Of a stretch of DNA of 44,359 bases, positions 33,596 to 41,807 are shown in pieces. The stretch's first letter is position 1. Each line of letters opens with the position of its first letter. The notes under the pieces are model-generated. The model made no database searches. It was not told the origin of the DNA and was given only the letters and a program-made list of their open reading frames with translations. The stretch is taken from assembly GCA_029776125.1 (NCBI GenBank), contig JARVJS010000021.1:1-44359 (forward strand), read 5' to 3'. Source of the stretch: Nitrososphaeria archaeon. GTDB lineage: Archaea; Thermoproteota; Nitrososphaeria; JACIWG01. The translations under genes and the position numbers were made by a program.

Positions 33596-33623
33596 CTATA
33601 TATAGGGTACATGAATGTATCAA
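33596..33623 (-). promoter_or_regulatory. Class A repeated promoter, pilO-like operon
   Basis: CTATATATAGGGTAC, ATGAATG, TATCAA; identical over the core to the recombinase copy (5660-5687) and with the consensus TTGATA -35. It lies in the 70-base gap between the PilR-like and PilO-like genes and splits the pil cluster into two transcription units. Confidence 0.75.
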
Positions 33624-33628
33624 AAGCA

Positions 33629-34798
33629 TTAATTCCCCATTCCCATCATCAACTTCAAATAAGGAACAAATACTGAGAAAAAGGTTAACAGGAAAATACC
33701 CATAACCATAACTAAAGAAATTGTATAAATTAATGGAGATAGCAACCGAATAGCAGATATGTATTTATCATAAAAACGTCTCGCTACTATTTCAAAGTTC
33801 TTTGAGAGTTTGTCTACATTTAAAGACCAACCAACAATTTGTTTATCAAATTCAGGTATTGTTTTGAATCCATTAACAAAAGGTTCCCCCTTCTTTAATT
33901 TCTTTAATGCGCTTTCAAACTCATCACGAACTACTTTTATTGAAATTGTTTTACTAACTATCTCAAAAGCACTAGACAGCCTAATGCCAACTGACAATAA
34001 TTTGGACATGGAAAAAAAACCAATAAAATATGCACGATAAAATAATAGTTCCCTAATTAAAGGAAGTCTTAAAAATTTACTCTCAATAAATTTTTGATTT
34101 ATTCTATAAATTATCAAAGCTACAAAAATTAGCCCTACAAAAAAAATTAACGCTAGAGGAATACCAATAGAAGCAATTTTGAGAAAGTTTATTGCCCACA
34201 CATTTGGTGAACTAGATATTAATACACTTTTAAACAACTCAGAAGACAATAGTTTAGGAATTATAACCCTTGTATTTATTATTAACAAAAGTAAACTTAT
34301 CATAAACACTGTGACTGGATAAGACAACTTCTTTAATATCTCTTTCTTAGTTGTGTGTAAATCAATTAAATACTGCGAAACTACGTTTAAAGTTTTCGAC
34401 AAATCTCCCGTATTATACCCCGCTTTTAACATTTGTACCGCTGTTTCGCCAAAATAAACACTGTAGCCCTGTATTGCTTCAGGAAAACTTTTACCCGACT
34501 CTATCATTTTCTTAATGTTTAAAAATACCTGTTTATAAGGACTTTTATAACTTATTGACTTTACTAAAGAATCTATGGCATTTGAAAGAGACATGCCTGA
34601 CGTTAAAATGTCAGATAATGCTTGAAAAATATACGCTAATTCTAACTGCTTATACTTAATTATATTTACTGAATGAATCTTTTTTATTTTTAAAACTACC
34701 TTACCTTCTTTCGAAAAAGTTTTATAAATTTCATCTCTGTTTCCAACAAATATTTCCACGAATTTAGCGTTATTTTTAAAATACTCTACCCTATACAA
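33629..34798 (-). CDS. pilR: PilR/GspF-type pilus inner-membrane platform protein
   Basis: A 389-residue polytopic protein of the GspF/PilC family. Seen: two repeated T2SSF domains (about 50-170 with ISDILTSGMSLSNAIDSL, and about 250-370 with MSKLLSVGIRLSSAFEIV), each followed by membrane segments (about 155-180, 205-230, 360-385). It binds the assembly ATPase and organises pilin incorporation. The start is TTG with GAGGG upstream, 12 bases after the ATPase gene. Last gene of the secretin operon. Confidence 0.86.
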   Translation of the reverse strand: MYRVEYFKNNAKFVEIFVGNRDEIYKTFSKEGKVVLKIKKIHSVNIIKYKQLELAYIFQALSDILTSGMSLSNAIDSLVKSISYKSPYKQVFLNIKKMIESGKSFPEAIQGYSVYFGETAVQMLKAGYNTGDLSKTLNVVSQYLIDLHTTKKEILKKLSYPVTVFMISLLLLIINTRVIIPKLLSSELFKSVLISSSPNVWAINFLKIASIGIPLALIFFVGLIFVALIIYRINQKFIESKFLRLPLIRELLFYRAYFIGFFSMSKLLSVGIRLSSAFEIVSKTISIKVVRDEFESALKKLKKGEPFVNGFKTIPEFDKQIVGWSLNVDKLSKNFEIVARRFYDKYISAIRLLSPLIYTISLVMVMGIFLLTFFSVFVPYLKLMMGMGN

Positions 34799-34810
34799 AG
34801 CAACCCTCTC

Positions 34811-36337
34811 TTAATTTGCGTGGCCTATTGACTCTGCAAAATTAAGTAACTCTATTCCTAAAACTCTTTTAATCTCTTCTTTATTGGTTATGCCTTGACT
34901 AACCTTGTATACTGCGTCTTCATACATAGTGTAATAAGGCAACTTTCCTTCCATTAAAGCAATAACTTCTTTATAGCTATTAAATCTAACTATTTCAGAA
35001 ATCATAGTTCTCCCCATATATCCAATCCCTGAGCAAAAAGAACAACCTACTCCAAAACAATTTTTACAAATTTTTCTTACGAGTCTTTGAACTAGTATTC
35101 CTTTTAGCAGAAACGACAGCGCTGTCATGTCTACGCCTAAACCTTGAAGCCTTATTAACGTTGAAGGAATGTCGTTTGTATGTAATGTAGAAAAAACTAG
35201 ATGCCCTGTGTCTGAAAGTGTTAAAGCATTCACTGCCGTCTCTCTGTCTCTTATTTCACCAACTATAATTACATCTGGGTCGTGCCTTACTATTGTCTTT
35301 AAATACATAGCAAAATCAAAACCCGCTTTTCTGTTTATCTGTACCTGATTTATAAAAGGAAGATGATACTCAATAGGGTCTTCTATGGAGTAAACTGTTT
35401 TGTGGATTCTGTCAAGCCACTGCACCGTTGCATACAAGGTGGTTGTTTTCCCTGACCCTGTAGGACCACAAACCAAAACTAAACCTGTCTGCTGAGAGGA
35501 AATTTCCAACCAATCGTTTATCTTGGTAAGCCCTAATTCATTTATATCTAAAAGCATTTTTTCTCTATCAAGTAATCTTATGGATACTTTCTCTCCATTT
35601 GCCGAAGGTAATGTAGCCACTCTTAAATTTATTAACCTGCCACAATAAGAATAAGAAAACGAACCATCCTGCGGTAGCCTCGTTTCTGAAACGTCCATCC
35701 CTGCACGATTTTTAATTGCAGTTACAAGTAAAGAATGTATTTCTATAGGTAAATACATTTTTATATACAAAACACCATCTATTCTATATCTAATTATTAC
35801 CACTTTTTCCTGCGGTTCTATGTGTATGTCAGATGCTCTGCTGTTTAACGCGTCTAAAAACAATTCATTTGTTGCAAGTATAGTTTCCTCTCTTTCTAGT
35901 AAAGATTTAACCCTGTAATCAATGTCATAAACCTTTACATTTTTCATCTCCAAATATTTTTGATAAAGTAAATTAGCAGGATAAGAAACCAACTGCACAA
36001 TCTTGCCTCTTGCATACTGCTCTACAATTTGCTTTGCTTCCATAGGAGAATCATGCAGAGTTGCTACATATAAAGTTTGTCCTGTATCTCCTAAAACTAC
36101 AGTTTTTGTATCTAGCAATATGTCAAGAGGTATATCAAAGGACGAAAAATTCTCTCCAATTAACGCTTCAGGACAAATTACGCAAAGTGCGTTTAATATG
36201 TGCTGCCTTTTGACAAAATTTAACCTTATAAGTATTTCTCCAAGCTTTTCACCCGTTATTTCCTGCTGCTTAAGCGCTATTTCAAGCTGTTCTTCGTTTA
36301 TTATCCCTTGCTGTAGTAAATACTCTCCAAGTCTCAT
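34811..36337 (-). CDS. pilQ: GspE/PilB-type pilus assembly ATPase (PilQ-like)
   Basis: A 508-residue secretion ATPase. Seen: an N-terminal MshEN/GspE-II domain (MRLGEYLLQQGIINEEQL), C-terminal ATPase with Walker A GPTGSGKTTT (about 288-297), Asp box, Walker B region IIVGEIRDRETA, HTND, and a four-cysteine zinc loop CKNCFGVGCSFC (about 435-450). The zinc loop is typical of GspE/PilB extension ATPases. It powers extension of the second pilus. No PilT-type retraction ATPase is adjacent. ATG starts four bases past the pilin-like gene. Confidence 0.9.
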   Translation of the reverse strand: MRLGEYLLQQGIINEEQLEIALKQQEITGEKLGEILIRLNFVKRQHILNALCVICPEALIGENFSSFDIPLDILLDTKTVVLGDTGQTLYVATLHDSPMEAKQIVEQYARGKIVQLVSYPANLLYQKYLEMKNVKVYDIDYRVKSLLEREETILATNELFLDALNSRASDIHIEPQEKVVIIRYRIDGVLYIKMYLPIEIHSLLVTAIKNRAGMDVSETRLPQDGSFSYSYCGRLINLRVATLPSANGEKVSIRLLDREKMLLDINELGLTKINDWLEISSQQTGLVLVCGPTGSGKTTTLYATVQWLDRIHKTVYSIEDPIEYHLPFINQVQINRKAGFDFAMYLKTIVRHDPDVIIVGEIRDRETAVNALTLSDTGHLVFSTLHTNDIPSTLIRLQGLGVDMTALSFLLKGILVQRLVRKICKNCFGVGCSFCSGIGYMGRTMISEIVRFNSYKEVIALMEGKLPYYTMYEDAVYKVSQGITNKEEIKRVLGIELLNFAESIGHAN

Positions 36338-36343
36338 AGTGTA

Positions 36344-36874
36344 TTAAAACCTTACCATCCAATAGGTAACTATAACCTGTGTAGCTGTGTCTGGATCTGT
36401 CATGTTAGAAGAACTTGGACAAGTAGTGTTGTAATAAATTTTATTTGGATAATTAAGCGCCAAATCTTTTATTGTTTTAAACACTTCTGATGAACTTGTT
36501 ACAGCAGGAGTTTTTACGCAAACATAATATCCACTATCGTTTTTAAACATTAAATAACCATTTACCCCATAAGAAGTATCAAGCTCAGAAGACACCTTCG
36601 GTGGCATCAGAAAGGAAGGCACAAAATTAGTGTCAGACAATAAATTACTTGCGTGCGTAGGGTAATCATTTTTCGTGGTAACAAAAAAACCAAGTGCACT
36701 TTCCATTGCAGTAAAATCTGAAATCAATCTTGACTGTAATGTTTTCTTCTTGTTTTCTGCCATGTTTACATTAACAAGTGGTACTACAATAGCAATTATT
36801 AACGCCAATAAAGTTACCACCACTACTAATTCAATCATTGTAAATCCAGTATTACTCATTAACCTTTTTTTCAT
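36344..36874 (-). CDS. Type IV prepilin-like protein (second pilin)
   Basis: A 176-residue prepilin. Seen: leader MKKRLMSNTG cut before FTMIELVVVVTLLALIIAIV (Glu5 kept), then a globular domain with two cysteines (YYVCVK, NTTCPSS). It follows the major pilin after a strong hairpin, suggesting lower expression, and may be a minor pilin priming assembly. A prepilin peptidase is needed but not visible in the window. ATG with GAGGAGA upstream. Confidence 0.82.
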   Translation of the reverse strand: MKKRLMSNTGFTMIELVVVVTLLALIIAIVVPLVNVNMAENKKKTLQSRLISDFTAMESALGFFVTTKNDYPTHASNLLSDTNFVPSFLMPPKVSSELDTSYGVNGYLMFKNDSGYYVCVKTPAVTSSSEVFKTIKDLALNYPNKIYYNTTCPSSSNMTDPDTATQVIVTYWMVRF

Positions 36875-36891
36875 TTTTCCTCTCCTCTTAC

Positions 36892-36920
36892 AAGAAGCGA
36901 GGGGGTTTCCCTCGCTTCTT
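36892..36920 (-). terminator. GC-rich hairpin after the major type IV pilin gene
   Basis: AAGAAGCGAGGG (36892-36903) and CCCTCGCTTCTT (36909-36920) form a perfect 12-base stem with a 5-base loop, directly after the pilin stop. It is followed by GTAAGAGGAGAGG (the next ribosome site), not by a T-run, so it is better seen as an attenuator or 3' stabiliser. Confidence 0.78.
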
Positions 36921-36921
36921 G

Positions 36922-37455
36922 CTATTTTGCTACTACCTGTTTTAATGCAATGTTGTTAGTGCCATCATTGTAACATTGTATGCTTTTGCCAGTTGTAACA
37001 GCATTGGGAATAGCATCGTTTTCTCCCGCTCCTGCATAAAGATGGTTAATCTTTTTGCACACATCATCCGTAATCCCCTCAAGCAATATCACCGTGTCTT
37101 TAGTTGTTGATCCACCTAAATTATAATTAGTAGTATCAACTGTGTAGGCAAATGTTCCTGAATAGCCTGATTTTTTAGCAGCTGATGGTGGTTCTGGTTT
37201 TGCCTTTAGTATTCCCTCCGTCACTATTGCATCAATACTTGCAGGCTCAGTAGTCTTAGAAACGTAATACTGATTCCACGCTTCATCAAGAACTCTCAAG
37301 TTGTCTGCAATCTGTACAGCAGAAGACTGAACTGAAGTTTTCTGCAATGGATTACCAAGAAAACTGAAAAGCAAAACCGCAATTAGAGCAAGAACAATGA
37401 TGACAATCAGTAACTCCAGCAGTGTAAACCCCTTCTCATTTCTTAATGCTTTCAT
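36922..37455 (-). CDS. pilS: Major type IV prepilin (PilS-like)
   Basis: A 177-residue type IV pilin precursor. Seen: short leader MKALRNEKG cut before FTLLELLIVIIVLALIAVLLF, conserved Glu5, and a globular domain with a C-terminal disulfide pair (DDVCKKINHL ... SIQCYNDGTN), the pattern of type IVb/R64 PilS pilins. It is flanked by hairpins on both sides, as expected for a highly expressed structural gene processed from a longer mRNA. ATG with GGAGG upstream. Confidence 0.86.
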   Translation of the reverse strand: MKALRNEKGFTLLELLIVIIVLALIAVLLFSFLGNPLQKTSVQSSAVQIADNLRVLDEAWNQYYVSKTTEPASIDAIVTEGILKAKPEPPSAAKKSGYSGTFAYTVDTTNYNLGGSTTKDTVILLEGITDDVCKKINHLYAGAGENDAIPNAVTTGKSIQCYNDGTNNIALKQVVAK

Positions 37456-37482
37456 TTCAAATACCTCCTTCTTTTTTTTATT

Positions 37483-37500
37483 AAACCTCTCATGAGGTTT
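37483..37500 (-). other. Hairpin over the secretin stop codon, upstream of the pilin
   Basis: AAACCTC (37483-37489), loop TCAT, GAGGTTT (37494-37500). It covers the end of the secretin gene (stop at 37490) and precedes the pilin ribosome site. No T-run follows on the coding strand; processing or protection of pilin mRNA is likely. Confidence 0.5.
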
Positions 37501-39055
37501 TACTCTTTTTTAAAGGAACAAACTCAATTATGGTTGGTTTGACCAGTATTACAAGCTCCTCCTTTGTCTTAGTCCTGTTCATCTCCTTTGTTAACACAGT
37601 GTCAAACCCTGGTAAACCATGAGTAGTCCCTAGTTCTTTCTCATAAATCAATCCTCCTAACAAAACAACCTGCTCTGGAGACATTCTTATGTATGTGTCC
37701 ACCTTTTTAACCGCAGTTTCAGGTTGCGTTATGTTGCCAATTTGTTGCCCCGCATTTAAAGTTATTAGCCTTACTACTTCAGACACGTTTACCTTTAAAT
37801 TAATACTTAAAACATCAAAACTTTTGTCATAATAGGGTAATACTTCCATCTCTACACCACTTTTTGCTTTCTCGCTTGTTGCGGTACCTATGGTGGTTCC
37901 AGAAGTCCCAGAAGTAGACAGAGAAACCTCTTTTATGTAAGGTATCTCCCTTGCTACTTCAATTTTTCCCTTTACTCCTGAAAGCGTCTGTATGTATACG
38001 TCCTGAAGAATTGAATACTTTCCATAACTTTCAAGAAAACTTAAAAGCCCAGATAAGGTAAACTTGTTTCTCTCTAAAAACACCAACGCTCCTACATCGT
38101 TTGTTACCACCCCTACCCCTGTTTTGTATAAAGTTTCAGTAGTTGTTCTCAATGTAGTTGTGCTCTCCGAAGTAGAACCATTGTTATTTATATTGTTATC
38201 ACTACTCTGAATTAATTGACTATCAAATATGGACTTCATCTTTTGAGAACCCCACCCAAAATTTAATCCGCTCCAGTTTATTCCTATGTTTTTGTCAGAA
38301 CTAAAACTTACTGAAAGCAATACTATCTTCAGATTAATTAAAGAAGCGTTTTTTAAAAAGCCTTCTAAAAATTTTCTTATTCTTTCATAGCTGTTATAGT
38401 CTGCTGTAAAGCTTAGCGTAGTAGTTAAATTGTTATAAGCAATGTTAAATCCACCTAACTTCTCTATGCTTTCTTTTAAATGCTTCAATAAATCAGGATA
38501 GTTAGGAACAGAAATGTTAAAAATTTTACTCTTTTCAACAACTATTGTTCTGTCGTCGTGACAGTTAAAAAAATAACCCGTTTTTTGAGAAAGTAACTTT
38601 AACAAATTATCTACTTTGCCTTTATATTTTAAGGTCAATAAGGGTTCATTTTGACTACTAACAACAGATATAGCCGGAACTCCTTGTTTTTCTGTTGTCC
38701 CAGGTTGAGACATTAAAACACCACTACACCCTGCATTACCGCAAGACTCTATGATAACTCCTATGTTCAAAGTTGAATACAAAGAAGATATAATAGTTTT
38801 TATATCTGCATCTATAAATTCTATATCCACATCTTCGCTAATTTTGCATTGTGAATCCTCTGCTTTTATTAAAAAACCATCGTCTATAGGAATTTGTAAT
38901 TTTGCAGGTGTTACCTGCATTTCATTCTCAATTTTTGTCTGTTTTTCTTTTACAATTTCAGATATGTTGTCTGATTGAATTTCTTTCATTGAGGTACAAG
39001 AAACTAACATTAAAGATAAACACAATAAAATTAATACAAATTTTCGTTTAATCAT
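37490..39055 (-). CDS. pilN: PilN-type outer-membrane secretin lipoprotein
   Basis: A 521-residue lipoprotein secretin. Seen: lipobox LVSC at Cys20; N-domains with VDIEFIDADIKTIISSLYSTL and a later PILN-like KH-type domain; secretin core in the last 250 residues (SILQDVYIQTLSGVKGKIEVAREIPYIKE, SGVEMEVLPYY, RMSPEQVVLLGGLIYEKE, LPGFDTVLTKEM, KEELVILVKPTII). It forms the outer-membrane gate for the second pilus. ATG 39055 has GAGG upstream; an ATG at 39094 would prevent lipobox positioning and has no ribosome site. First gene after the class B promoter 39107-39158. Confidence 0.9.
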   Translation of the reverse strand: MIKRKFVLILLCLSLMLVSCTSMKEIQSDNISEIVKEKQTKIENEMQVTPAKLQIPIDDGFLIKAEDSQCKISEDVDIEFIDADIKTIISSLYSTLNIGVIIESCGNAGCSGVLMSQPGTTEKQGVPAISVVSSQNEPLLTLKYKGKVDNLLKLLSQKTGYFFNCHDDRTIVVEKSKIFNISVPNYPDLLKHLKESIEKLGGFNIAYNNLTTTLSFTADYNSYERIRKFLEGFLKNASLINLKIVLLSVSFSSDKNIGINWSGLNFGWGSQKMKSIFDSQLIQSSDNNINNNGSTSESTTTLRTTTETLYKTGVGVVTNDVGALVFLERNKFTLSGLLSFLESYGKYSILQDVYIQTLSGVKGKIEVAREIPYIKEVSLSTSGTSGTTIGTATSEKAKSGVEMEVLPYYDKSFDVLSINLKVNVSEVVRLITLNAGQQIGNITQPETAVKKVDTYIRMSPEQVVLLGGLIYEKELGTTHGLPGFDTVLTKEMNRTKTKEELVILVKPTIIEFVPLKKSKTS

Positions 39056-39106
39056 TTTTGCCTCTTTTTTAATTTGTTTTTGAACTATTTGCATTTTTTG
39101 TATTTT

Positions 39107-39158
39107 CTATATATAGGGTACTTTCAAGTATCCTTATTGGATAAGGACTTTTGAAAAG
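39107..39158 (-). promoter_or_regulatory. Class B promoter, type IV pilus secretin operon
   Basis: CTATATATAGGGTAC, TTTCAAG, TATCC, with palindrome TCCTTAT-TGG-ATAAGGA (39131-39147) and CTTTTGAAA distal. The match with the traA pilin promoter is nearly complete over 50 bases, so both pili should respond to the same signal. Confidence 0.75.
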
Positions 39159-39174
39159 GTGAAACAAAAAAGTT

Positions 39175-40095
39175 TCACAAAATTGACAAAAAAGCCTTTA
39201 CATTTTCTTCGCCAAATTTTTCCTTATTTGCTTTTATGTAACTTAAGGCTATATCTTGATCTATAGCAGTCCTGTATGGACGATTGTTTATTAAAGCATC
39301 ATAAACATCTACTATTGCTACTATTTGTGCTTCTACAGGTATTCCATTTTTTGTCAAACCATAGGGATAACCCGTTCCATCACATCTTTCATGATGAAAA
39401 ACACAAATATTTTTTGACATTTCTTTAATGTTTTTGTCTAAAAACTTCAGTTGTCCAGCTACCAGCCCTCCCCAAATTGTATGAAATTCTACGACTCTTC
39501 TCTCTACTATAGTTAGTTTGCCTTTTTTGTTTAAAAGAGAGCTTGGAATAAACATTTTCCCTATATCATGCAGTAAACTTGCCAGACTTATTTGTTCAAC
39601 AAATTCATTGCCTAAGTTTAAATAAGCCGCCATCCTACGGGAAAGAGTAGAAACCATTTTGGTATGATGAACCCCTTCTAATGCAGAAACTATTGCTAAT
39701 ATTCCCTCTTTTAACAAAGTTTTATCACTATTTAACTTTAATATAGAATAGTAATACCCTAAAAATATGTTTAAATCTGCTATGTTCCAAAAACAGGGAA
39801 CTTTCTTTAAATATAGTGTCTTAACTATATAACCCAATTTGTCTCTAGTAACTCCATCACATAGGTTACAAGGATAATAAATAACCGCATCTACACCAAC
39901 CTCAATTAGCCTGTCTATATAGTCAAATACTTTTTTTGTTATGTTTCTTGTCTGTATTATATAAAGACTTTCTCCATTTACACTTACCGGCTCTCCCATT
40001 TTCTCAACCTCAACATCTAACCCATAAAACATAAAAACAGGTATATCATTAAATTTTTCTATATCTCTTTCGTCTTCCATTACCCACTTGAACAT
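39175..40095 (-). CDS. HD-GYP domain protein with an N-terminal MGS-like region
   Basis: A 306-residue protein with a complete HD-GYP domain in the C-terminal half: HHTKMVSTLSRRMA (about 143-156), HDIGK (176-180), HTIWGG, HHERCDGTGYPYGL (234-247), QIVAIVDVYDAL, RPYR. HD-GYP enzymes hydrolyse cyclic di-GMP. The N-terminal part has VGVDAVIYYPCNLCDG and KKVPCFWNIADLN (about 67-109), a layout like methylglyoxal-synthase-like ligand domains; this is tentative. It is last in the NusA-like/TraD/TraI operon, suggesting that transfer is tied to cyclic di-GMP, and through that perhaps to pili and exopolysaccharide. The start ATG has only AGGT next to it, so it is less certain. Confidence 0.82.
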   Translation of the reverse strand: MFKWVMEDERDIEKFNDIPVFMFYGLDVEVEKMGEPVSVNGESLYIIQTRNITKKVFDYIDRLIEVGVDAVIYYPCNLCDGVTRDKLGYIVKTLYLKKVPCFWNIADLNIFLGYYYSILKLNSDKTLLKEGILAIVSALEGVHHTKMVSTLSRRMAAYLNLGNEFVEQISLASLLHDIGKMFIPSSLLNKKGKLTIVERRVVEFHTIWGGLVAGQLKFLDKNIKEMSKNICVFHHERCDGTGYPYGLTKNGIPVEAQIVAIVDVYDALINNRPYRTAIDQDIALSYIKANKEKFGEENVKAFLSIL

Positions 40096-40127
40096 ACCTG
40101 CTTTATTACCTTACCCTCTCCTTTTCC

Positions 40128-41807
40128 CTAATCATTTCGTGGCGGATATACTCTTTTAATATCCAACAACCTACCCTCTTTCATTACCTCTAAAGGTCCT
40201 ACATCTATTCCAAACGCCTCTTTCGCCCTGAAAGGTACATATAACGCCCTGGAAATTCTCTTACCATCTTTATCCTCTAATATGAAAGGCGCAGAAAAAT
40301 ATCCATCCCTGATTAGCGAAGTCTCTATACCATCTAACTCATCTCTTACTCTACATAAAACTGAATACACATAATCCCTCTTTATAGATTTGTCCGAACT
40401 TGCTAAATCTAATATGCCCCGCTCCTCTGCCATTACTTTAAGCTCAGTAAATATTAAATCAGGCAAAACATAAACTACTCCATTGTTCATACTAAATGCT
40501 TTCCATGTTTTTTTATCGTCAAGTATGTTTACATGCCTCCTAATCCTACCTAAAAACTCTCTAAGATCTAACCATTCAAGAGGAACTCGCTTGGGCTTGT
40601 TTTCTTTCCTTTGGTTTTCCAATACACCTGCATCAGGACTGATAAATATGTTAGAATAATTGCTGGCTTCAATATCTTTCATCCTCTCATATTTGCAATT
40701 TCCTTGCCTTTCCTCCTCAAGTCCAAATATTTCAGGCACACCATTAAAAGCACTTTCGTTCTCTTGCTCTGACAATATATACTGGCTTAAACCAAAAACA
40801 CTTAACTGAGATTGTTTGTTCGTTCCTTCGTTTGATACCGTTTGATTTGTTGTTTTCTCTGTCGTTTGATTTATATCAGGTTTGGTGGGGGTTTGATGGG
40901 TTTGATGGGTTTGATCCTGTTTGATAAATTCTGTATTTCTTTCTGTAGTGTCCAATGTAGAGACTACAGAAACTGTACTGCTTACATGAGGGTCTCCTGT
41001 CTGCCCCAATACTTCCTCCGTTAGTATTACATTGCTTGTCTGACTTAATTCCCTACGCCTTGCCCTCTGGTCTGCTTCCTTTAAATACTCTGTTAACTTG
41101 TCCTTCGGCTTTAGGTGATGATCCCGCACTGCTTTTAGCACATCATCTGCATATACAAGATTTTTAAAATCAGGTAACTGCTCTAATACGCTTACGCTTA
41201 TAAATGGATGATCCCCAAAAGCATAATACTGTTGCCTGTATTTTGGTATCTTGCCTATGTCATGCCCAAGTGCTGCAATTATTCCCTTCGGTATCATTGG
41301 ACCATAAGGAATTATCTGTATTATCTCCTCTGCCACATGAATTGTATGCTCAAGTAAAGAAATACTGCTTAGTTTCTTATAAATGTCCTGCCCAATTTTC
41401 CCTTCCGTGTCTTGCTGTCCTGATACAACAGAGGATACATTGCCTTCTGTATCAAGCAAAGTCAACAAATTTAATATAACCTTCTTGGTATTGCCAGTAA
41501 AAAAAAGTTTTCCTTCTATATGCTCTTTAAAAAATTTGTTTAATGCTTCGCTGTAAAACTTTATCTCCTCTTTCTCTGTATCGCTTTCCGACTTTATAGA
41601 ACGCCAGAGCAAAGAAAGTTCTTCTATGTTGAGAATGGCTTCCTTTCTTTTGCTCCAGATTACTGCTATGGTATCAAGAACTATTGTTTGTCTCTGCTTT
41701 TTTGACGTTTTTTTTGTACTTTTAGGTAATATAAAATCCCTAGCAACCCAAAACAACATAGCACTCCCTGCTATTCCTGCAACAAGAAAAACTTCACTAT
41801 GCAACAT
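40128..41807 (-). CDS. traI: TraI-like HD-domain relaxase candidate (MobH/TraI_2 type), membrane-anchored
   Basis: A 559-residue protein with an N-terminal membrane segment (about 5-21), an HD-type domain (LLEHTIHVAEEI about 151-162, GHDIGK 181-186, DHPFIS 199-204, DHH 229-231, EADQRARRREL 244-254), a Thr/Gln-rich linker (about 258-335), and a C-terminal domain with PLEWLDLREFLGRIRRHVNI. This matches MobH/TraI_2 relaxases of IncH, SXT-type elements and the gonococcal genetic island, in which the HD motif is needed for DNA processing and a hydrophobic N-terminus has been noted. No Tyr-relaxase motif is present. ATG overlaps traD by 11 bases. MobH proteins are usually longer, so this is a compact form. 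Confidence 0.8.
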   Translation of the reverse strand: MLHSEVFLVAGIAGSAMLFWVARDFILPKSTKKTSKKQRQTIVLDTIAVIWSKRKEAILNIEELSLLWRSIKSESDTEKEEIKFYSEALNKFFKEHIEGKLFFTGNTKKVILNLLTLLDTEGNVSSVVSGQQDTEGKIGQDIYKKLSSISLLEHTIHVAEEIIQIIPYGPMIPKGIIAALGHDIGKIPKYRQQYYAFGDHPFISVSVLEQLPDFKNLVYADDVLKAVRDHHLKPKDKLTEYLKEADQRARRRELSQTSNVILTEEVLGQTGDPHVSSTVSVVSTLDTTERNTEFIKQDQTHQTHQTPTKPDINQTTEKTTNQTVSNEGTNKQSQLSVFGLSQYILSEQENESAFNGVPEIFGLEEERQGNCKYERMKDIEASNYSNIFISPDAGVLENQRKENKPKRVPLEWLDLREFLGRIRRHVNILDDKKTWKAFSMNNGVVYVLPDLIFTELKVMAEERGILDLASSDKSIKRDYVYSVLCRVRDELDGIETSLIRDGYFSAPFILEDKDGKRISRALYVPFRAKEAFGIDVGPLEVMKEGRLLDIKRVYPPRND

